A stretch of DNA of 64,000 bases from Aulostomus chinensis (lineage: Eukaryota; Chordata; Actinopteri; Syngnathiformes; Aulostomidae): the NCBI GenBank assembly GCA_037954235.1, contig JBBMOA010000017.1, forward strand, positions 17,250,527 through 17,314,526. The letters are read 5' to 3'. Below are positions 1 to 12,335 of this stretch, piece after piece. Numbering within the stretch: position 1 is the stretch's first letter; every line of letters begins with the position of its first letter. Made by a program: the position numbers and the translations under genes. Below the pieces are notes generated by a model. That model searched no databases, was not told the DNA's origin, and saw only the letters and a list, made by a program, of their open reading frames with translations.

Positions 1-1483
1 CAGAGATTTAGAACAGATTACAGGGCCTTTTCCTCTAGGGCCTCCATATTCCAGATTGACAATGTGGTGGATTGTGAGATCAACCTGGAGATTTTCATAT
101 GAAAAGATGTTTTCCATCAGAGATTAACGGCTGTTATTATTCATTAACCCCCCCCCCCCGTCTCACTCTCTCAAAGCCTTGTTTAGCCTGCTGCCAGTGC
201 TGTCAGAGCAGAAAAGAGAGATGAAGTGAACACAGTAAACGTTCAGAAGGAGGAAATGAGAGGGGATGAAGGGATGGAGGAACATTTTCTTGGAATGGAA
301 GCAGCAATACTCTGGACCTTGTATTACATCCTACCGTAAACAAAGGCTGGGGCTCATGTATTATTCATTGGCAATAATAATGAAGACATACATACATGAA
401 TCATGTGATCATCTGGAGTTTACACTCGCTAAAACTGTATCTGTTGGTTTGTTTGTATACATTTGCTGATTAAGATGCTTATTCTTTTGATGATTATTGC
501 TGCTGTTGTCCATACAAGTACATGTGGGAGGATTAAGAAGAAGCAAATATGTTGTTTGCCGGGGGGTTTTTTGTCGTTACTATATGATTCTGCGTCTTCA
601 ATAACACAATGTCTTGTTTTGAATGTTATCATCGTATAAAATCTCATTCATATTAATGTAACATCATCATCCTTCTCCCCCCCCCCCCCCGTGTCATTGA
701 AGTTGTTATTGATTCTCTCCCAGCAACTCTACATTCGCGGTTCATGCGTCTCCTTTTGTTAGAAGTTCAACTTTAAAGCTTTTGAATAAACTTGGTAAAA
801 GATGAACAAAAACATGAATTCCTCAACCACAAGACGTCAAAACCCACAAACACACCTTCACACTTCAATGTAATGAGCTCTTAATGAAAAGGGGGAAATA
901 AGTCAATTTCAAATTTCCCTTTTATATTATTAGATCAAGCTGATATGTCTCTATCATAATTTTAACCCAATCTATGAATTCTCTCTTCTTTTTAAAAAAA
1001 ATATTATTTATTTTATTTTTTTTACACTTTCTTAACACAATTCTCTCTCACCAAATGTCCAGAGAAAAATTACTTGGCCATTGTTAAATAGTCTGTTTGG
1101 AGGACAAAAAGTTTAAAACATTAAAAAAAAAAAATGACTGTGTCATTTTCAACATGACATCACTTTAACAAAGTAACATAACGTTTAATCGTGCGATCTG
1201 GGAATCATAGGGTTATTTTAAAAGGGGAGGGAATGATGTGTCTTTTTTTTTTTTTTTTTAATCTGAATCAATGATGGAAAGGAAATTAAAGCCCAAATCA
1301 TTTATAAATTTCAGCTGATATTATCTGATTCATTTTGCAAGCAGCCGCAATAAATGCAGGGATCCTCGCCCATCTCAATGCAACAACAGCACAGAGGATG
1401 GACTTAACTGGAAAATAAATACAGAGATTTCCCCTTGCTATGTGTTTTACCTGTCCAAACAACTGTGCAAAAGTGCGTGCATG
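1..1483. other. Non-coding stretch, no gene seen
   Basis: No coding region, RNA gene or recognised mobile element is visible. The short open frames are chance-length and lack coding character. The stretch holds a C12 run (148-159), a C14 run (677-690), an AT-rich block around 990-1130 and a T-run near 1243-1259. Confidence 0.7.
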
Positions 1484-1530
1484 CCTGTGTGTATGTGTGT
1501 GTGTATGCAGCATCGTGTGTTATTGTGCTG

Positions 1531-1572
<42 letters not shown>
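1484..1572. repeat. (TG)n microsatellite
   Basis: A pure TG run covers about 1532-1572. It is preceded by an interrupted TG-rich lead-in from 1484 with TATG and CATCG interruptions. The Cys/Val-rich open frames over it are translations of the repeat. Confidence 0.97.
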
Positions 1573-1578
<6 letters not shown>

Positions 1579-1899
1579 TCACAGATGATCCCATGCCAAA
1601 GAGGGGTAAAAAAAAAAAAAATCCCACAGGGTGAATCAATAGATGGTGCTGGATAATGGAGGCCTGCTCAGACAGCTGTGTTCTGCCTCTCTCGGTGCCC
1701 GGCTGCCTGGAGGACTGAGTGAGTGGATGACTGGCTGGCTAACAGGCTGGCTGAGGGACTTCAGTTAGCCCACACATCACCCCACACCTGCTAAGGCATA
1801 GCTCGCTATGTAGCGGTCAATGGACGACACCTACTCACTCCTTACAATAATCACTAACGCACACACACAGACACACACGCGCACACTCACAGTCAGCTA

Positions 1900-2200
1900 A
1901 GATTCCTTTTCGTATTGCATGTGGGCTGCGATACAAACTCCACTTTTTAATGAAATTCTGACATTTAAAACATTGCTCTTTCTCGCTGTATCAATAAAAA
2001 AATAAAGCCTCATTTCCCTAAGTGCACCATTTATTGATCTGCAGCACAAAAGCTCATGAATATTGACTAATGCCCTGATGGAAATGATCAACTCATGTAA
2101 CACAACACACTTTCTAATCGCATTAAAGGAAAAAGAAGCTGAAGCGTTTAATTCAATGTTTGCTGAGAGCGTATAAAGGCGCAATTGTTCCAGATGATTT
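1900..2200. promoter_or_regulatory. Candidate conserved non-coding block
   Basis: This is unique, AT-leaning sequence without simple repeats, between two CA-rich stretches. It contains CATGAATATTGAC, AATCGCATTAAAGG and GTTTAATTCAATG, typical of deeply conserved vertebrate enhancers. No alignment was possible, so this is inference from texture only. Confidence 0.22.
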
Positions 2201-2382
2201 TTCGAGTCTGTAGTTTCACTGTTTATATATTCACCCTGCACCCATCTCTCTCTCGCTCTCTCTCTCCTTGGTAAGGAGGTTTCAGTTATGATGCCATAAC
2301 TGATAAAAAAAAGCTGACAAAACTGCAGAAAAATACTCCCTAATTAAAGAGCCATGAAGAAACACTGAGGGTTTATACTAAA

Positions 2383-2396
2383 CACACGCACACACA

Positions 2397-2431
<35 letters not shown>
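2383..2431. repeat. (CA)n microsatellite
   Basis: Imperfect CA from 2383, with CGCA and CGTA interruptions, becomes pure CA at 2401-2431. Confidence 0.97.
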
Positions 2432-2435
<4 letters not shown>

Positions 2436-2587
2436 GGCTTGATATGCTGCAGCTAATGAGAAAGGACAGTGGACCACAGTAACCATGTCTCTTACTCCCC
2501 AGTAAAAATGACTTCAGCGTTTCACATCATTATTCAAATTAACCTCCTTATTCCTAAAATATTTGCATATTTACTGGATGGCTTTTT

Positions 2588-2610
2588 TTCTTCTTCTTCT
2601 TCTTCTTCTT
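2588..2610. repeat. (TTC)n microsatellite
   Basis: About seven TTC units follow a short T-run. On the minus strand this reads as a poly-lysine-like open frame, which is an artefact of the repeat. Confidence 0.9.
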
Positions 2611-3294
2611 GCCTTGGGCTGACACGAGTCTCAGTGGTACACAGAGAAAAATGGAAAAAAACAAGTTGCTGCGGTGAACGCACTGCTTATCTCTTACATC
2701 CCAGAGAAGAGCGCCGTGCACTTGAAGAATGTTTGTCACGGGTCAACAGAAACTTCACCTGGATTATCTATAATTAATGACACGTAAGTCCTCGCTGGCT
2801 TTGTTTAGGCAGATCGAGTTTAGCTGACGTCTGGAGCTCATCTCTCTTATTCAATTAATCAGTTATCTAATCAATATTCAAATTCAAATTTCACCTTGTG
2901 TGTCATGTTTAGAAGATTGGTTTCAGCTCGTTAACAGCACAACTTAAAAACAACAAATCCTATTGTTGTTGTTGTTCTTTTGAAGGCTGTAATTCACGGT
3001 GCTGTTGAACTATGCTGGGTTTGACTGTCTCCTTTCATACTGTAAGAATTAAGGTCAGAAAAATATTAGGGGCCGGCCCCAGTATAACCCAGTACAGTTC
3101 AACAGTGTCACAAAGCTTGCAAAATGGCAGTTCAATTCATTAAATCATCGCTCAAAGACATTCGAGTAAAAACTAAATAACGTAGGGGTTTTACTGTTTT
3201 GGTTGATCGGAGTATGTCGGTGTCCTGAGAGTGAATTTTGGTCACCTTATGTCACAGCCTGTTTTAACTAAATATCAACACTTAATGATAACCA
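2611..3294. other. Non-coding stretch, no gene seen
   Basis: Unique sequence with a short GTTGTT run near 2965. No splice-bounded open frame or mobile element was recognised. Confidence 0.6.
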
Positions 3295-3515
3295 GGGGCA
3301 GCATGGCTCGGAGGTAGCATGGCCGTCTAGCAATCGAAGGGTCTTTGGTTCAGTCCTCACTGACCACGTTGAAGTGTCCTTGAGCAAGATACTGAGACCC
3401 TACTGGTGACCCATCCAGGGTGAACCCCGCCTCTCGTCCAATGTCAGGCTCCAGTGCCACCCCCCCCCCCCCGACCCTTACAGGATGAGCAGTATAGAAA
3501 ATGGATGGATGGATG
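3295..3515 (+). mobile_element. Degraded tRNA-derived SINE with L2-type tail
   Basis: The head begins GGGGCAGCATGGCTCGGAGG, resembling a tRNA A-box region. A decayed B box (GGTTCAGTCCT) lies at 3347-3357, where the consensus is GGTTCGANNCC. A 15-bp core, TGAGCAAGATACTGA (3381-3395), recurs exactly at 34914-34928. The 3' part from 3403 (CTGGTGACCCATCCAGGGTG) matches the tail of the V-SINE at 23567, and it ends in (GGAT)n, as in L2-clade LINE tails. A C13 run (3460-3472) interrupts the tail. No convincing target duplication was found, so this is an old copy. The family name is from recognition, not a search. Confidence 0.8.
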
Positions 3516-4108
3516 TCAACTGTGCCTGCTGGCAAGTCCTGTCTTTTTTGTCTAATGAAGTGCAAACATCGTATCACAAAAACTTCATTTGTGACTAATA
3601 AGTAAAGACAATATCAAAATGATGAGACATTTCCTGCACGAATTTTAGTCCTTGCAGGTTTTTCATCTTGCAGCAAGTACTGTAGTCCTGTTTTCCACTT
3701 CACTATTAAAAACATTAAAGTTAACATTTTAACATTGCAACATTGGTGACTTTGTAGCATGACCCCCGAATGAGAGGAAGAAAGACAGACACGGATCACC
3801 ACATCACTGTCAGATCCCTAACCTGATCCTCAACGCCGGGTCACTGTCCAAACAGGTCAACAAAGCGCGGCCGCCATCAGCATATGGGTCACATTAGTCG
3901 TTAGCGTGAACTGTGCAAGGCACACCATACACTCTATTATCCCGAGTTGCTGGAGTGTGTGTACTCGCGTGCATGCGGCGTGTGTGTGGACGGTAAATGC
4001 ATTGTGTTCATATCAGCTAAATGGAACGTCGCTGAGCCATGTCACTGACACAATCAGTAGACAGACATCTGGTTAGTGATGGTATGTTAAAGTATGCGTG
4101 TTATGTGC
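3516..4108. other. Non-coding stretch, no gene seen
   Basis: Unique sequence; nothing recognised apart from short TG-rich patches near 3955-3990. Confidence 0.6.
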
Positions 4109-4127
4109 GTGTGTGTGTGTGTGTGTG
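4109..4127. repeat. Short (GT)n microsatellite
   Basis: An uninterrupted run of about nine GT units. Confidence 0.9.
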
Positions 4128-4568
4128 CACAGCAGGGGAGGGGAAGAGGTGTATTGTCTAGAATCCTCTGAGTCATGTAACATTGCACTGCCTTTGAAAC
4201 AGAAGAGGAGAGTTCCTGTGATTATTTATTCATCGCAACATCAAAGATACATTCAAGCGCAGGTGTCAAAACTCCAATATGACCTGTCATTGGTGAAAAA
4301 ATGTTGAAGTGAATATTCATAGTGGTTGCATTACTTTTTGTTAATCCGCTAATTATGATTCAAAGATGTAACAAACCCAAAAAAGTGAATAAAGTAAGAA
4401 AAAAGACAGTGAGATGAGAGGAGAGACAGATACACATGCGCAAATACAGAAGCAGAAAGAGATGAGTGTGAATCGGAGAGAGAGAGCGAGGGAGAGAGAG
4501 AGTATGCTGAAACCCACTCAGACCACCTGCTCATCAGTTCCTCTGGCACAACAGATACTGTCATTGTC

Positions 4569-4572
4569 CACA

Positions 4573-4639
<67 letters not shown>
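4569..4639. repeat. (CA)n microsatellite
   Basis: Nearly pure CA, with one AAA interruption at its left end. A GA-rich patch (about 4475-4502) precedes it. Long His/Thr or Val/Cys open frames on either strand are repeat translations. Confidence 0.98.
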
Positions 4640-4641
<2 letters not shown>

Positions 4642-5161
4642 CAAAGCTCAAATATAAAAATCTCCCGGTGCGTTCACAGAATGCCTTTCCCAGTCCCTCC
4701 CACATCAGATGCTGGGCACACAGACTTGATTTAAAACTGTTAGGTGCCATTCAATATGGGCTTGGTGTGGAGCCAAGCCTCGGACATTTCTCTAAAGGTT
4801 CTGCTCACTTACCTGCTCCGTCATTTGTTCCAACGTACTTCAGAAAAGTAGGAGCGGCAAGTTACTTTACTCTGGGCCGTGGCTTTTTCATTGTTGGATG
4901 CTGATGAGAAATAATAGTATTATTTCTGCTTCATTTGGGAGGGTTGTTGCTGAATCAGGAACAAAGAGCAGATTGTAGTCCTTTTGAGGTTTTTGCCAGT
5001 TAGTTTAAATGTCATGATTGCCGTAATTTTCAAAGTGTATTAAAACAAAATATAAATGTTTTAAGCTCCTCATCATTTTGACCCCCAATTCCAAATTGAA
5101 AAGGTTTATTGAACATGTATCTCTTTGTACTTAAAAGTGGGTGTCTTTCTTTTTGACAGGA
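4640..5161. other. Non-coding stretch, no gene seen
   Basis: Unique AT-leaning sequence with no supported gene or repeat. Confidence 0.6.
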
Positions 5162-5420
5162 GTGTGTGCTCTTAGAGAGACGTCGAGACATTCACAGACG
5201 CTTTTCTAGTGACAAAACCGGGTGTTTTTGGCAAGAAGTTGGGACATTTTTAGCCATCTTCCTGGTGACAACACTTGGTGTTTTTTGAGATATGTGAAGC
5301 CTGTACTTCTTGATGTAATTATCCGGTTGTATTTTAACCCAAATCATGACCTTTCCCTTCCATAAACAAGTATTTTTTTCTGCATAAACACAACCCGACT
5401 TTGTCACAATTGTCTTAAAA
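5162..5420 (+). mobile_element. Fragment of a fish dispersed repeat
   Basis: The wording (GTGACAAAACCGGGTGTTTT, then AATTATCCGGTTGTATTTTA, then a CATAAACACAACCCGACTTT-like end) matches a high-copy teleost interspersed repeat known to me from fish genomes; I cannot name the family. It carries an internal duplication, with CTAGTGACAAAACC at 5206 and CTGGTGACAACACT at 5262, each followed by GGTGTTTTT. No target duplication or terminal inverted repeat was found. Confidence 0.45.
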
Positions 5421-8075
5421 TATTACATTTTTCCCACTGAGCAGAAAAGAGAAGGCGCAGCATTTTGCTCGAGTTTATTGCTGCAAGTGCAAATGACCTT
5501 TCAGGACCGACTCTTATCCCCAAAAAATCATGATAATCCAACAGGAAGAAGCTATTGATTCTGCAGGTAATTTAAAACAAAACACAAATTGTTAGCATAA
5601 TACTATTTGGTGGAAGTGGACAGTGGAAAACATGTTCTTTTGCTTCAGTTCCCCCCCGCCCAATAACACTCCCCACCCCCACCTTATCCTTTTATTCGCC
5701 ATTGAGGGGATTCCATTGAAGAGACAGGTGCAGCTATGTAGCAGCCTGACCCCCTAGTGAAAAAGACAGTCCACTGAGTACACTCACTCATACACACTCA
5801 CACATAATGTCAAAAAACATACAATACACACAGATGCAAATGTACAAGCGCCATCCCTCCCTATGTCCTGCCTATTGTTTAGCCTGTGTGTGTTTGTGTG
5901 TGTTGGGGTTATGCAGGTACCCAAGGTAATGGCACCTGGGGTTATTCAGGCCTAAATGGCAGCTCTGGCTACAGTGCAGCCCACAAAGTGCCTGTATGAG
6001 CACCGCAGAGACTAATGTGCCTGTGCACACAATGTCTCGCTCAACTACAAAGGACAGGTGTGTGCATGTCACTAAATTGTCCCCCTGTTGTTTGGGTCTC
6101 ACTGAGTGGCAGGCCCTGTCCATTAGCCGCAATTTAACAGGATGATCAGAGTGCTTGAAAAAAAAGGCCACATCAAACAGGTCTGGAGAATCCCAGGTGC
6201 CCGACGCAAACGCAGGCATCAGCAATAACCAAGCCCACTTACAGGTCTAATGTATTCTGTGAGGGAAATGAAGATGTTCCTCCTCTATCCAAGGCTCTTT
6301 TGTTCTGCAGCGAACAGACAGGAAGAATTGTCTCTAAGTTCACATGGTGTCTGGATGATGAGAGCACTGAGGGCAATTATCTCTCTGAGATGCATATTAA
6401 TATTTCACTAATGGAAGGCTGATAGTCCTGTTATGGTAAAGTAATAATCTACTCTAGAGTGCAGAATACAAAAGATGATTTTAAGTACAAAGGCAAAGAG
6501 AAACCTCTGATCTTGCACTCACATATTCACTTTATGTAGCTGCATCACTCAGAAGTGAACCTACTATTATTGTTGTTGCTCTCAATGAGGTTAAAATACA
6601 AGGGTCAGCACAACAGGAAAAGGCCTTCATACTGTATGCACATTTCGTCTCCATCTTCTAGCAGCGACAGAAACTACACTACTTAGCGTTCACTGACTAC
6701 TTTTGCAGCTGTAATGTAAACGGTATGGCGTGACACAAAGTCCCTGCAAAATGATTCATTTCACTGTCAGAATTTCATGCATTCGGTCAGATAACGTTGA
6801 GAAAGTCACGTAAAGCCGCACTAACAAATTATTCATCTGCATTTAAGTTAGCAGCTGGCGAACGGAAGAAGGCAGCTCAACCACAGAGCACGCTCAGCAG
6901 CGTCCTCCCAGCAGCGCAGGGATGTCGCCACATACACAAACATACAGTACTCTGTTAAATAGAGATTTTCAGCAATAAGTTCAAAAAGCATTTTATCAAC
7001 TCATTTGGCAAGCACTTGAATGTAAAGGATAATTATTCATACAAAAATGTGACGCAATATATCTTCAAATATTTGTACTCTAATAGAAGGTGGTGTAAGA
7101 GTACCTTACACATGCAGTTTTACTTTGGGCAGCTTCTGCATCAGCTTAAGACACATTCAAGCATTCATTCGGGCTCCAGTGTGTATCATATCATTTCCTC
7201 TCCAGAATCTAGGGCAAGGCCCAAGCAGGACACGTGGAAATGGGACTAGAAAGGACAACACATCCCAAGTTACCTTGCTGATTTATGACCACAAGTCTGC
7301 CCCTGCCGTGACCTTTATAGGTGTCACCCCGACAGGGACGAGGCGCTCCGGCCGAGATGACAAAGCTTCTCTCCGAAGGTCATGCCCTGCCCTGCAGCCA
7401 CATTCTCTGAAACTCATCACAAACCCCAGACACACTTCTCCAACTGCATTAACTTCTTCTGGGAAAAGTGTCTGGCTGCAGGCCGTAAGACTGTGACACT
7501 AAAGCAATCATAACCACCTGCTTGTTGACGTGCCCCAACTGTGCTGAAATGCATCATTGCTTCTTCTTTTTTTCTTCTTTTTTCTTTTTTTTTTTTCCAC
7601 ATGCACCCCTGAGCCAATATTTGTCATGCAGAGCTGAGTCAAGTCACTTATCGGGTCGCTTCAATCAGTCTGAAATCAATGATGTTATGTCAGCAGTAGC
7701 AAAGGTAAAGTTTTGCGCTTAGAATATAAAACACGAGCGAAGCTACCCGAGAGGAAAGTGAATCACACCAAATACAAATGTGAATACTCTTTGGTGGATA
7801 TAGTAGTCATCCTATCTGACCGTGTGACTGATGAGCTTCAGACATAACAGCATCGAGAGAGAGAGAGAGCGACAGAGAGAGAGAGAGAGGGTACTTTTAC
7901 ACTAACAGGTGTGCAACACTGGTTGGCCCCTTTGAAAAGCATCAATTTCCTTAGCAACTGGACGTCAGCTCAATTCAGCCAGGCGATTTTAGCAGATGGC
8001 TTCGTAAATACCTTGCCATGTGTTCCTGAGGAGAAACTATCATGCATCATGACAAAACTTGCACATCCGCTGAGC
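5421..8075. other. Long non-coding stretch, no gene seen
   Basis: Unique sequence with scattered short CA patches, a T-rich pyrimidine run near 7560-7598 and a GA-rich run at about 7857-7890. A POU octamer (ATGCAAAT) lies at 5834-5841. None of the open frames, up to 123 codons, shows domain character or paired splice signals. Confidence 0.6.
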
Positions 8076-8126
8076 CGCACACGCGCGCACACGCGCGCAC
8101 ACGCGCGCACACGCACGCACACACAC
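8076..8126. repeat. Decamer ACGCGCGCAC tandem array, Z-DNA-prone
   Basis: Three exact copies of ACGCGCGCAC (8081-8110) are followed by one variant copy and a CA end. The whole 51 bp strictly alternates pyrimidine and purine and is rich in CG and CA steps, the classic Z-DNA-forming pattern. Confidence 0.93.
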
Positions 8127-10713
8127 CTGATTCACATATTCTCTTTCAGAGACTTTCAGAGTTAATAGACAGTGTGATTCCAACAATCAGCAGGAGCTAA
8201 AGGTCTTATTTCATTTATATATATAATAACCATTTTTTTGTACACACTGCACAGAATACATCCGAGGGTCCCGCTAGCATATAGAAAAAGCAGCCTGTAC
8301 AAAATACCATGAACCTTGGGGGGGCACAATAGCCCTTTCAACAGCGTAGAGACATACAAAGGTTGGCTGATGAGAGCGCAGAGATGTTGGATGTTTGGAT
8401 GATTAAATAGAGGTCTTTAAGTTGAGAGGCCAAGGTCTCTATATGAAGCGCTCTTCTTCAAATTATTTTTCTATGCAATCTGTCCGTCCCAATACTTCAC
8501 TGGCCTTGTCTCAGTACACTGACCGTCCCTTTACACACATCACGGGCTTCTATCTGAGTCTCCACCCTCTTAATATGTTTTCATTTTCTGTGCTTAGTGA
8601 TAATCTCTTATATTTATCTGCATCTCTTCTCGTTCATGTTTATTTTCTGCCTGTTTGTCAGTCAAATTACCCCAAAAACTACCACGCCATTTTTCACTTA
8701 ACCTTGTAGGAGGATTTCTTGGCAGATGGTTGTCCTTCTAGTTTTCTGTGTTCCTCCACCTCTTAGCAGGCTATCTTAAAAAAAAAATCAAATGGATTTT
8801 TATGAAATTTATTAGAAGATAAGCAGTATTACAAGGAGTAAGAGATTAATTTTTAAAGAATCAATTCATCTATCCTGAAGAACTATGAGTATTTTACTGG
8901 ACATGAGTGAGTCCATTAGAAATTATTGGGCTTTAACTTCCAGAAATCACTTTAATCATACTCTTGATCCATTTTTCAAGTTTGGGAAGAACAATTCCTA
9001 ATGGATTTTGGTGATACTATGTTTATATCCTCCATCCACTCTGCCTTCTTGCCAACCTGATGATTGTTTTCATGTGTGCATTCTTCAATTACCATTCAAT
9101 TAAATGAATCGGAGCCCCAAATTGCATTTGGCTCCAGGGGCCTTCACAATCCGTACATAATGCAACATCCTCCGTCCTGAGACCCTCCATCAGGGTGAAG
9201 GAAAACTTCCTTTAAAAAAACCAAACACTTTAACACAGGAAAAAGGTAGAAACCCCAGGGAGTCTCCTCTCATGTTGCATACAGAATGAATCAACACAAT
9301 GCCAAAATACAAGACAATTTGCCAGTTCACAATTTTAAAATAACATAATATGTTATTAATAGATTATAGATGTATGCAAAGGGTCCCAGTGTTGAGCAGC
9401 TTGCAAAGTCGCCAGCTTAGACCCAGACATACATCCTCCTCTCTCTCTTCCAGGACCCTCGGCTGAAACACGCAGGGTTAGAATTGAGTGGCAATAAGGA
9501 AAGACAAGCATATGTTGGGAGACCCGAAGTAGTTAGAGTAATAAAGTTCAGTTCCATTTTGCATCATAAAATAACATAGATGTGAGCTTGTGAATATGCT
9601 GACTACATCCATTCATCACTACAGCCATAGCAGCATCCTGTCTGCATGTGTCTGTATAGTAAGGACAGGGTTGGCTGACTCTGCGTGTTTGTGTGTGTGT
9701 GTCTGATGCCACTGCTACAGTACAGCATGTTAATGCACAGAGCTTTGTGTCCCTCCCTGCCCACTGCCTGTTCACCACTCAGCTCCCCATATGCCGCTCC
9801 CCCTGCGCTCCTCTCATCCAGCCACTGGGAGCGTGATTAAGCCTGACTTGTCACCAAATTACACACACAAAGTTTACATGCATTCCCCGGCTCTCCAGCT
9901 GTTGCAGATTTGTTACAAAGAATAAATCTTGAAGCAGTTGACTGAGCAGGTCTGGGATGTCTGCCGCCTCATTGATAGGGGGAGATGGGAGGGGGGCTGA
10001 GAGAAAGACAGACATGGAAGGAAGATAGAAAAGCAGACTAGGTGAGGCTGATCTAGCTCTGGATCTGCTTGGACGCCCCTATACCAGCTGTGTGGTTGGG
10101 CGACTAGCAGAGTACAGTGTCATTGTTGGTTTGTTTATTTGATTCAAGCAACTGCTGTTGTTATCCATGTGTGTTTGCCATTTCCTTAATTGCCTATTGA
10201 CAAGGTGGTAAAAGTGTTCCCATAAAAACAGGATTTCCACAACTTTCACGCACATGAACTTTAGCTTGTAATAATTATCAATTCCAATATCATTCAAACC
10301 AGATAACAATTTCTCAACAAAATTAAAACTAATAAAAAAAAAAAAAAAGTTAAACCAGTTGGGGTGGAGGGCATGTTAATGTGTAAACTATATACACTAT
10401 TTTATCTTCAGGTTTTTTTTCCTTATCTTTGTATTGTTTGTCCTTTTCTTTCTCTTCAAATGCTTTTCATTGTTCATAATCTTGCTTAAAGTCACTGTGC
10501 TAAGTGCCTACAAAAAACAAGAAGTTAAAAAAAGACTAAATAGATGCGTCATCTAGAATTTGTTAAAGGTGCAAGTCAAACTTATTGGAATATGTTGGAA
10601 CTGTGAACCCTTCTGAACTTACGTCCCAAATGTGAAAAAAACAATTGTCAAGCTGCAGTTTACTCAGAAAATGTATTGCACATTGTGCATAACTTTAAGG
10701 AATTCAATAAAAC
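8127..10713. other. Long non-coding stretch, no gene seen
   Basis: Unique, AT-leaning sequence. The block around 9050-9150 (CAATTACCATTCAATTAAATG and a GGCTCCAGGGGCC hairpin-like string) has an enhancer-like texture. A short TG run lies near 9686-9701. No coding region is supported. Confidence 0.6.
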
Positions 10714-10722
10714 AATATAATT

Positions 10723-11195
10723 CACCTCCTCCTGGAACCGTCACCTTATCGTGGTGGAGGAGTTTGAGTGCCCTAGTGACCCAAGGAGCTATGCTGTCGG
10801 GGGCATTTTGCCCCTGGTAGGGTCACCCAAGGCAGACTGGTTCTAGGCGAAGGTCCAGACAAAGAACGGTTCAACAGACCCCTCATGGAGAAGCCACCCA
10901 GTGTTGCGTGCACCCTGGCCGCAGGGGCACCGGGGCCTCGCCCTGGAGCCAGGCCTGGGGTAGGGGCTCGAAGGTGAGAGCCTGGTGGCCGGGCCTAGCC
11001 CGAAAAGGTGACACGAGCACGTTCTCCCTTGGACCCACCGCCCATAGGAGGAACCGGAGGGGTCCGGTGCAATGTGGCCTGGGTGACAGTCCAAGGCGGG
11101 GGCCTCGGCTGACAGTCTGGGCTTCCTTGCTGAGGCTGCTGCCCCCACGACCTGGACCCACCGGATAAAGCGGAGGACGTCGGACGACGACGACG
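10723..11195 (+). mobile_element. Short LINE-derived retroposon, internally deleted
   Basis: The 473-bp GC-rich element is flanked by perfect 9-bp direct repeats, AATATAATT at 10714-10722 and 11196-11204. These read as a target-site duplication with empty-site continuity. The left end (GGAACCGTCACCTTATCGTG, then CCCCTGGTAGGGTCACCCAA) matches the well-known 5' untranslated region of a teleost non-LTR retrotransposon. The right end (GCTGCTGCCCCC, GGATAAAGCGGA, then a GAC repeat) matches that family's 3' end. The endonuclease and reverse transcriptase region between them is absent. It therefore looks like a SINE-sized, non-autonomous derivative that retroposed as a unit. Open frames inside it are GC-driven artefacts. 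Confidence 0.85.
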
Positions 11196-11499
11196 AATAT
11201 AATTAACATTTTTGAGTTACAGCCAAAAACATGTGCTGCACAGACAGACCGGCCATGACCTTTGACCACTTATATCTAATCAAATCATCCTCGAGTCCAG
11301 GTGGATATTTGCATGTGAAGAAATTCCTTTAAAGTGTTCCCGGTGTTTTACATCAATCAGAATGAACCCCAAATATTTAAGTACTCATCGCTAGTTTCAA
11401 TTAAGAAAAGTGCAGAGAAGTTTCTGTTCCATAAGCCATTTTTTTCTACACATAATGATTATTTTTTCTGTTTCTCCCCCATATTTTTTTGGGGTGGGG

Positions 11500-11905
11500 G
11501 GGGTATTTCTCTCTTAGATCATCTGAATGGCTGTGGCAGTAATTGCTGTATGGGCATCATTACCCGAGAAAGCATGAATAAGACGGAGTAATGAGCAAAA
11601 GCCCCGGAGCTCGCTAGACCGTTGATCAATACCATTAAACAATGTGCTTTTTGAACCAAGCTGTGTTCGAGAGCTCTGACACTTAAATGGATATTCCTCA
11701 TAGCACTAATGGCTTTGAACTAGGCCTCCATTACCATGTATAAAATGCTTCTTATTAACATAATCAAATCTCTGGGTTTTTTTTTTTGCGTCAGAGATAA
11801 TATGAAAAGACAGGAGGTTGCTAATGTAATTAAGCGCATGCTATAATTACTATCCCCCGATCACATGACCCTTCTCCTAACAAAGCTGAATAAATAGTCC
11901 CATTA
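11500..11905. promoter_or_regulatory. Candidate conserved non-coding element
   Basis: Repeat-free unique sequence with strings such as GCAGTAATTGCTGTATGGGC, CATTAAACAATGTGC and GCTAATGTAATTAAGCGCAT. It has many homeodomain-type TAATT cores, as in developmental enhancers of vertebrates. A T-run (about 11779-11788) splits it. This is inference from composition; a fish-wide alignment would decide. Confidence 0.35.
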
Positions 11906-12124
11906 CCCCGACTACTGCGTTGTGATTTGCTGCATTGCTGGTTTACATGTTGTCTGACGTTACACAACAATGTGACAATTGTTTTTAGCTTGTTATACTA
12001 ATATATTTTGACCTTTAACGTAAACAACAACAACAACAACAACACTTTCATCTTTGATTCAAAAAAAAATCTGAGTCTGTTGCAGCAAGAATCAGGATGG
12101 CAGCAGCAGCAAAAAAGAGAAAAC

Positions 12125-12335
12125 TTTTATGATTAGTAGATTTAATTATGAACATTTTAATTTGCATCTCGGGGATCAATTCATCACATCCGTCTCAGCA
12201 AGCAGCCCCATTCGTCCTCCATATGCCCAATAAATAAGAGGCTTAAAGAGATTCTAGAAATGCTTACTATTTCACTAACAGTCACCAGGATGCTAATGGA
12301 TATTGTATTGATTGCTTTGCCCTTTTTAAATCAAG
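12125..12335. promoter_or_regulatory. Candidate conserved non-coding element
   Basis: It contains TTTAATTATG, a perfect POU octamer ATTTGCAT at 12160-12167, CCCAATAAATAAGAGG and ATGCTAATGGATATTG in unique sequence. This motif density is typical of neural or homeobox-regulated enhancers, but no conservation can be shown here. Confidence 0.3.

Noticed and set aside
4349..4750. 133-codon minus-strand frame over a CA array
   Set aside because: Val/Cys repeats flanked by low-complexity Ser-rich translation of GA and CT patches.
10843..11269. Overlapping open frames on both strands in GC-rich DNA, and a possible CpG island
   Set aside because: They lie inside the LINE-derived retroposon, whose target duplication explains the GC-rich block.
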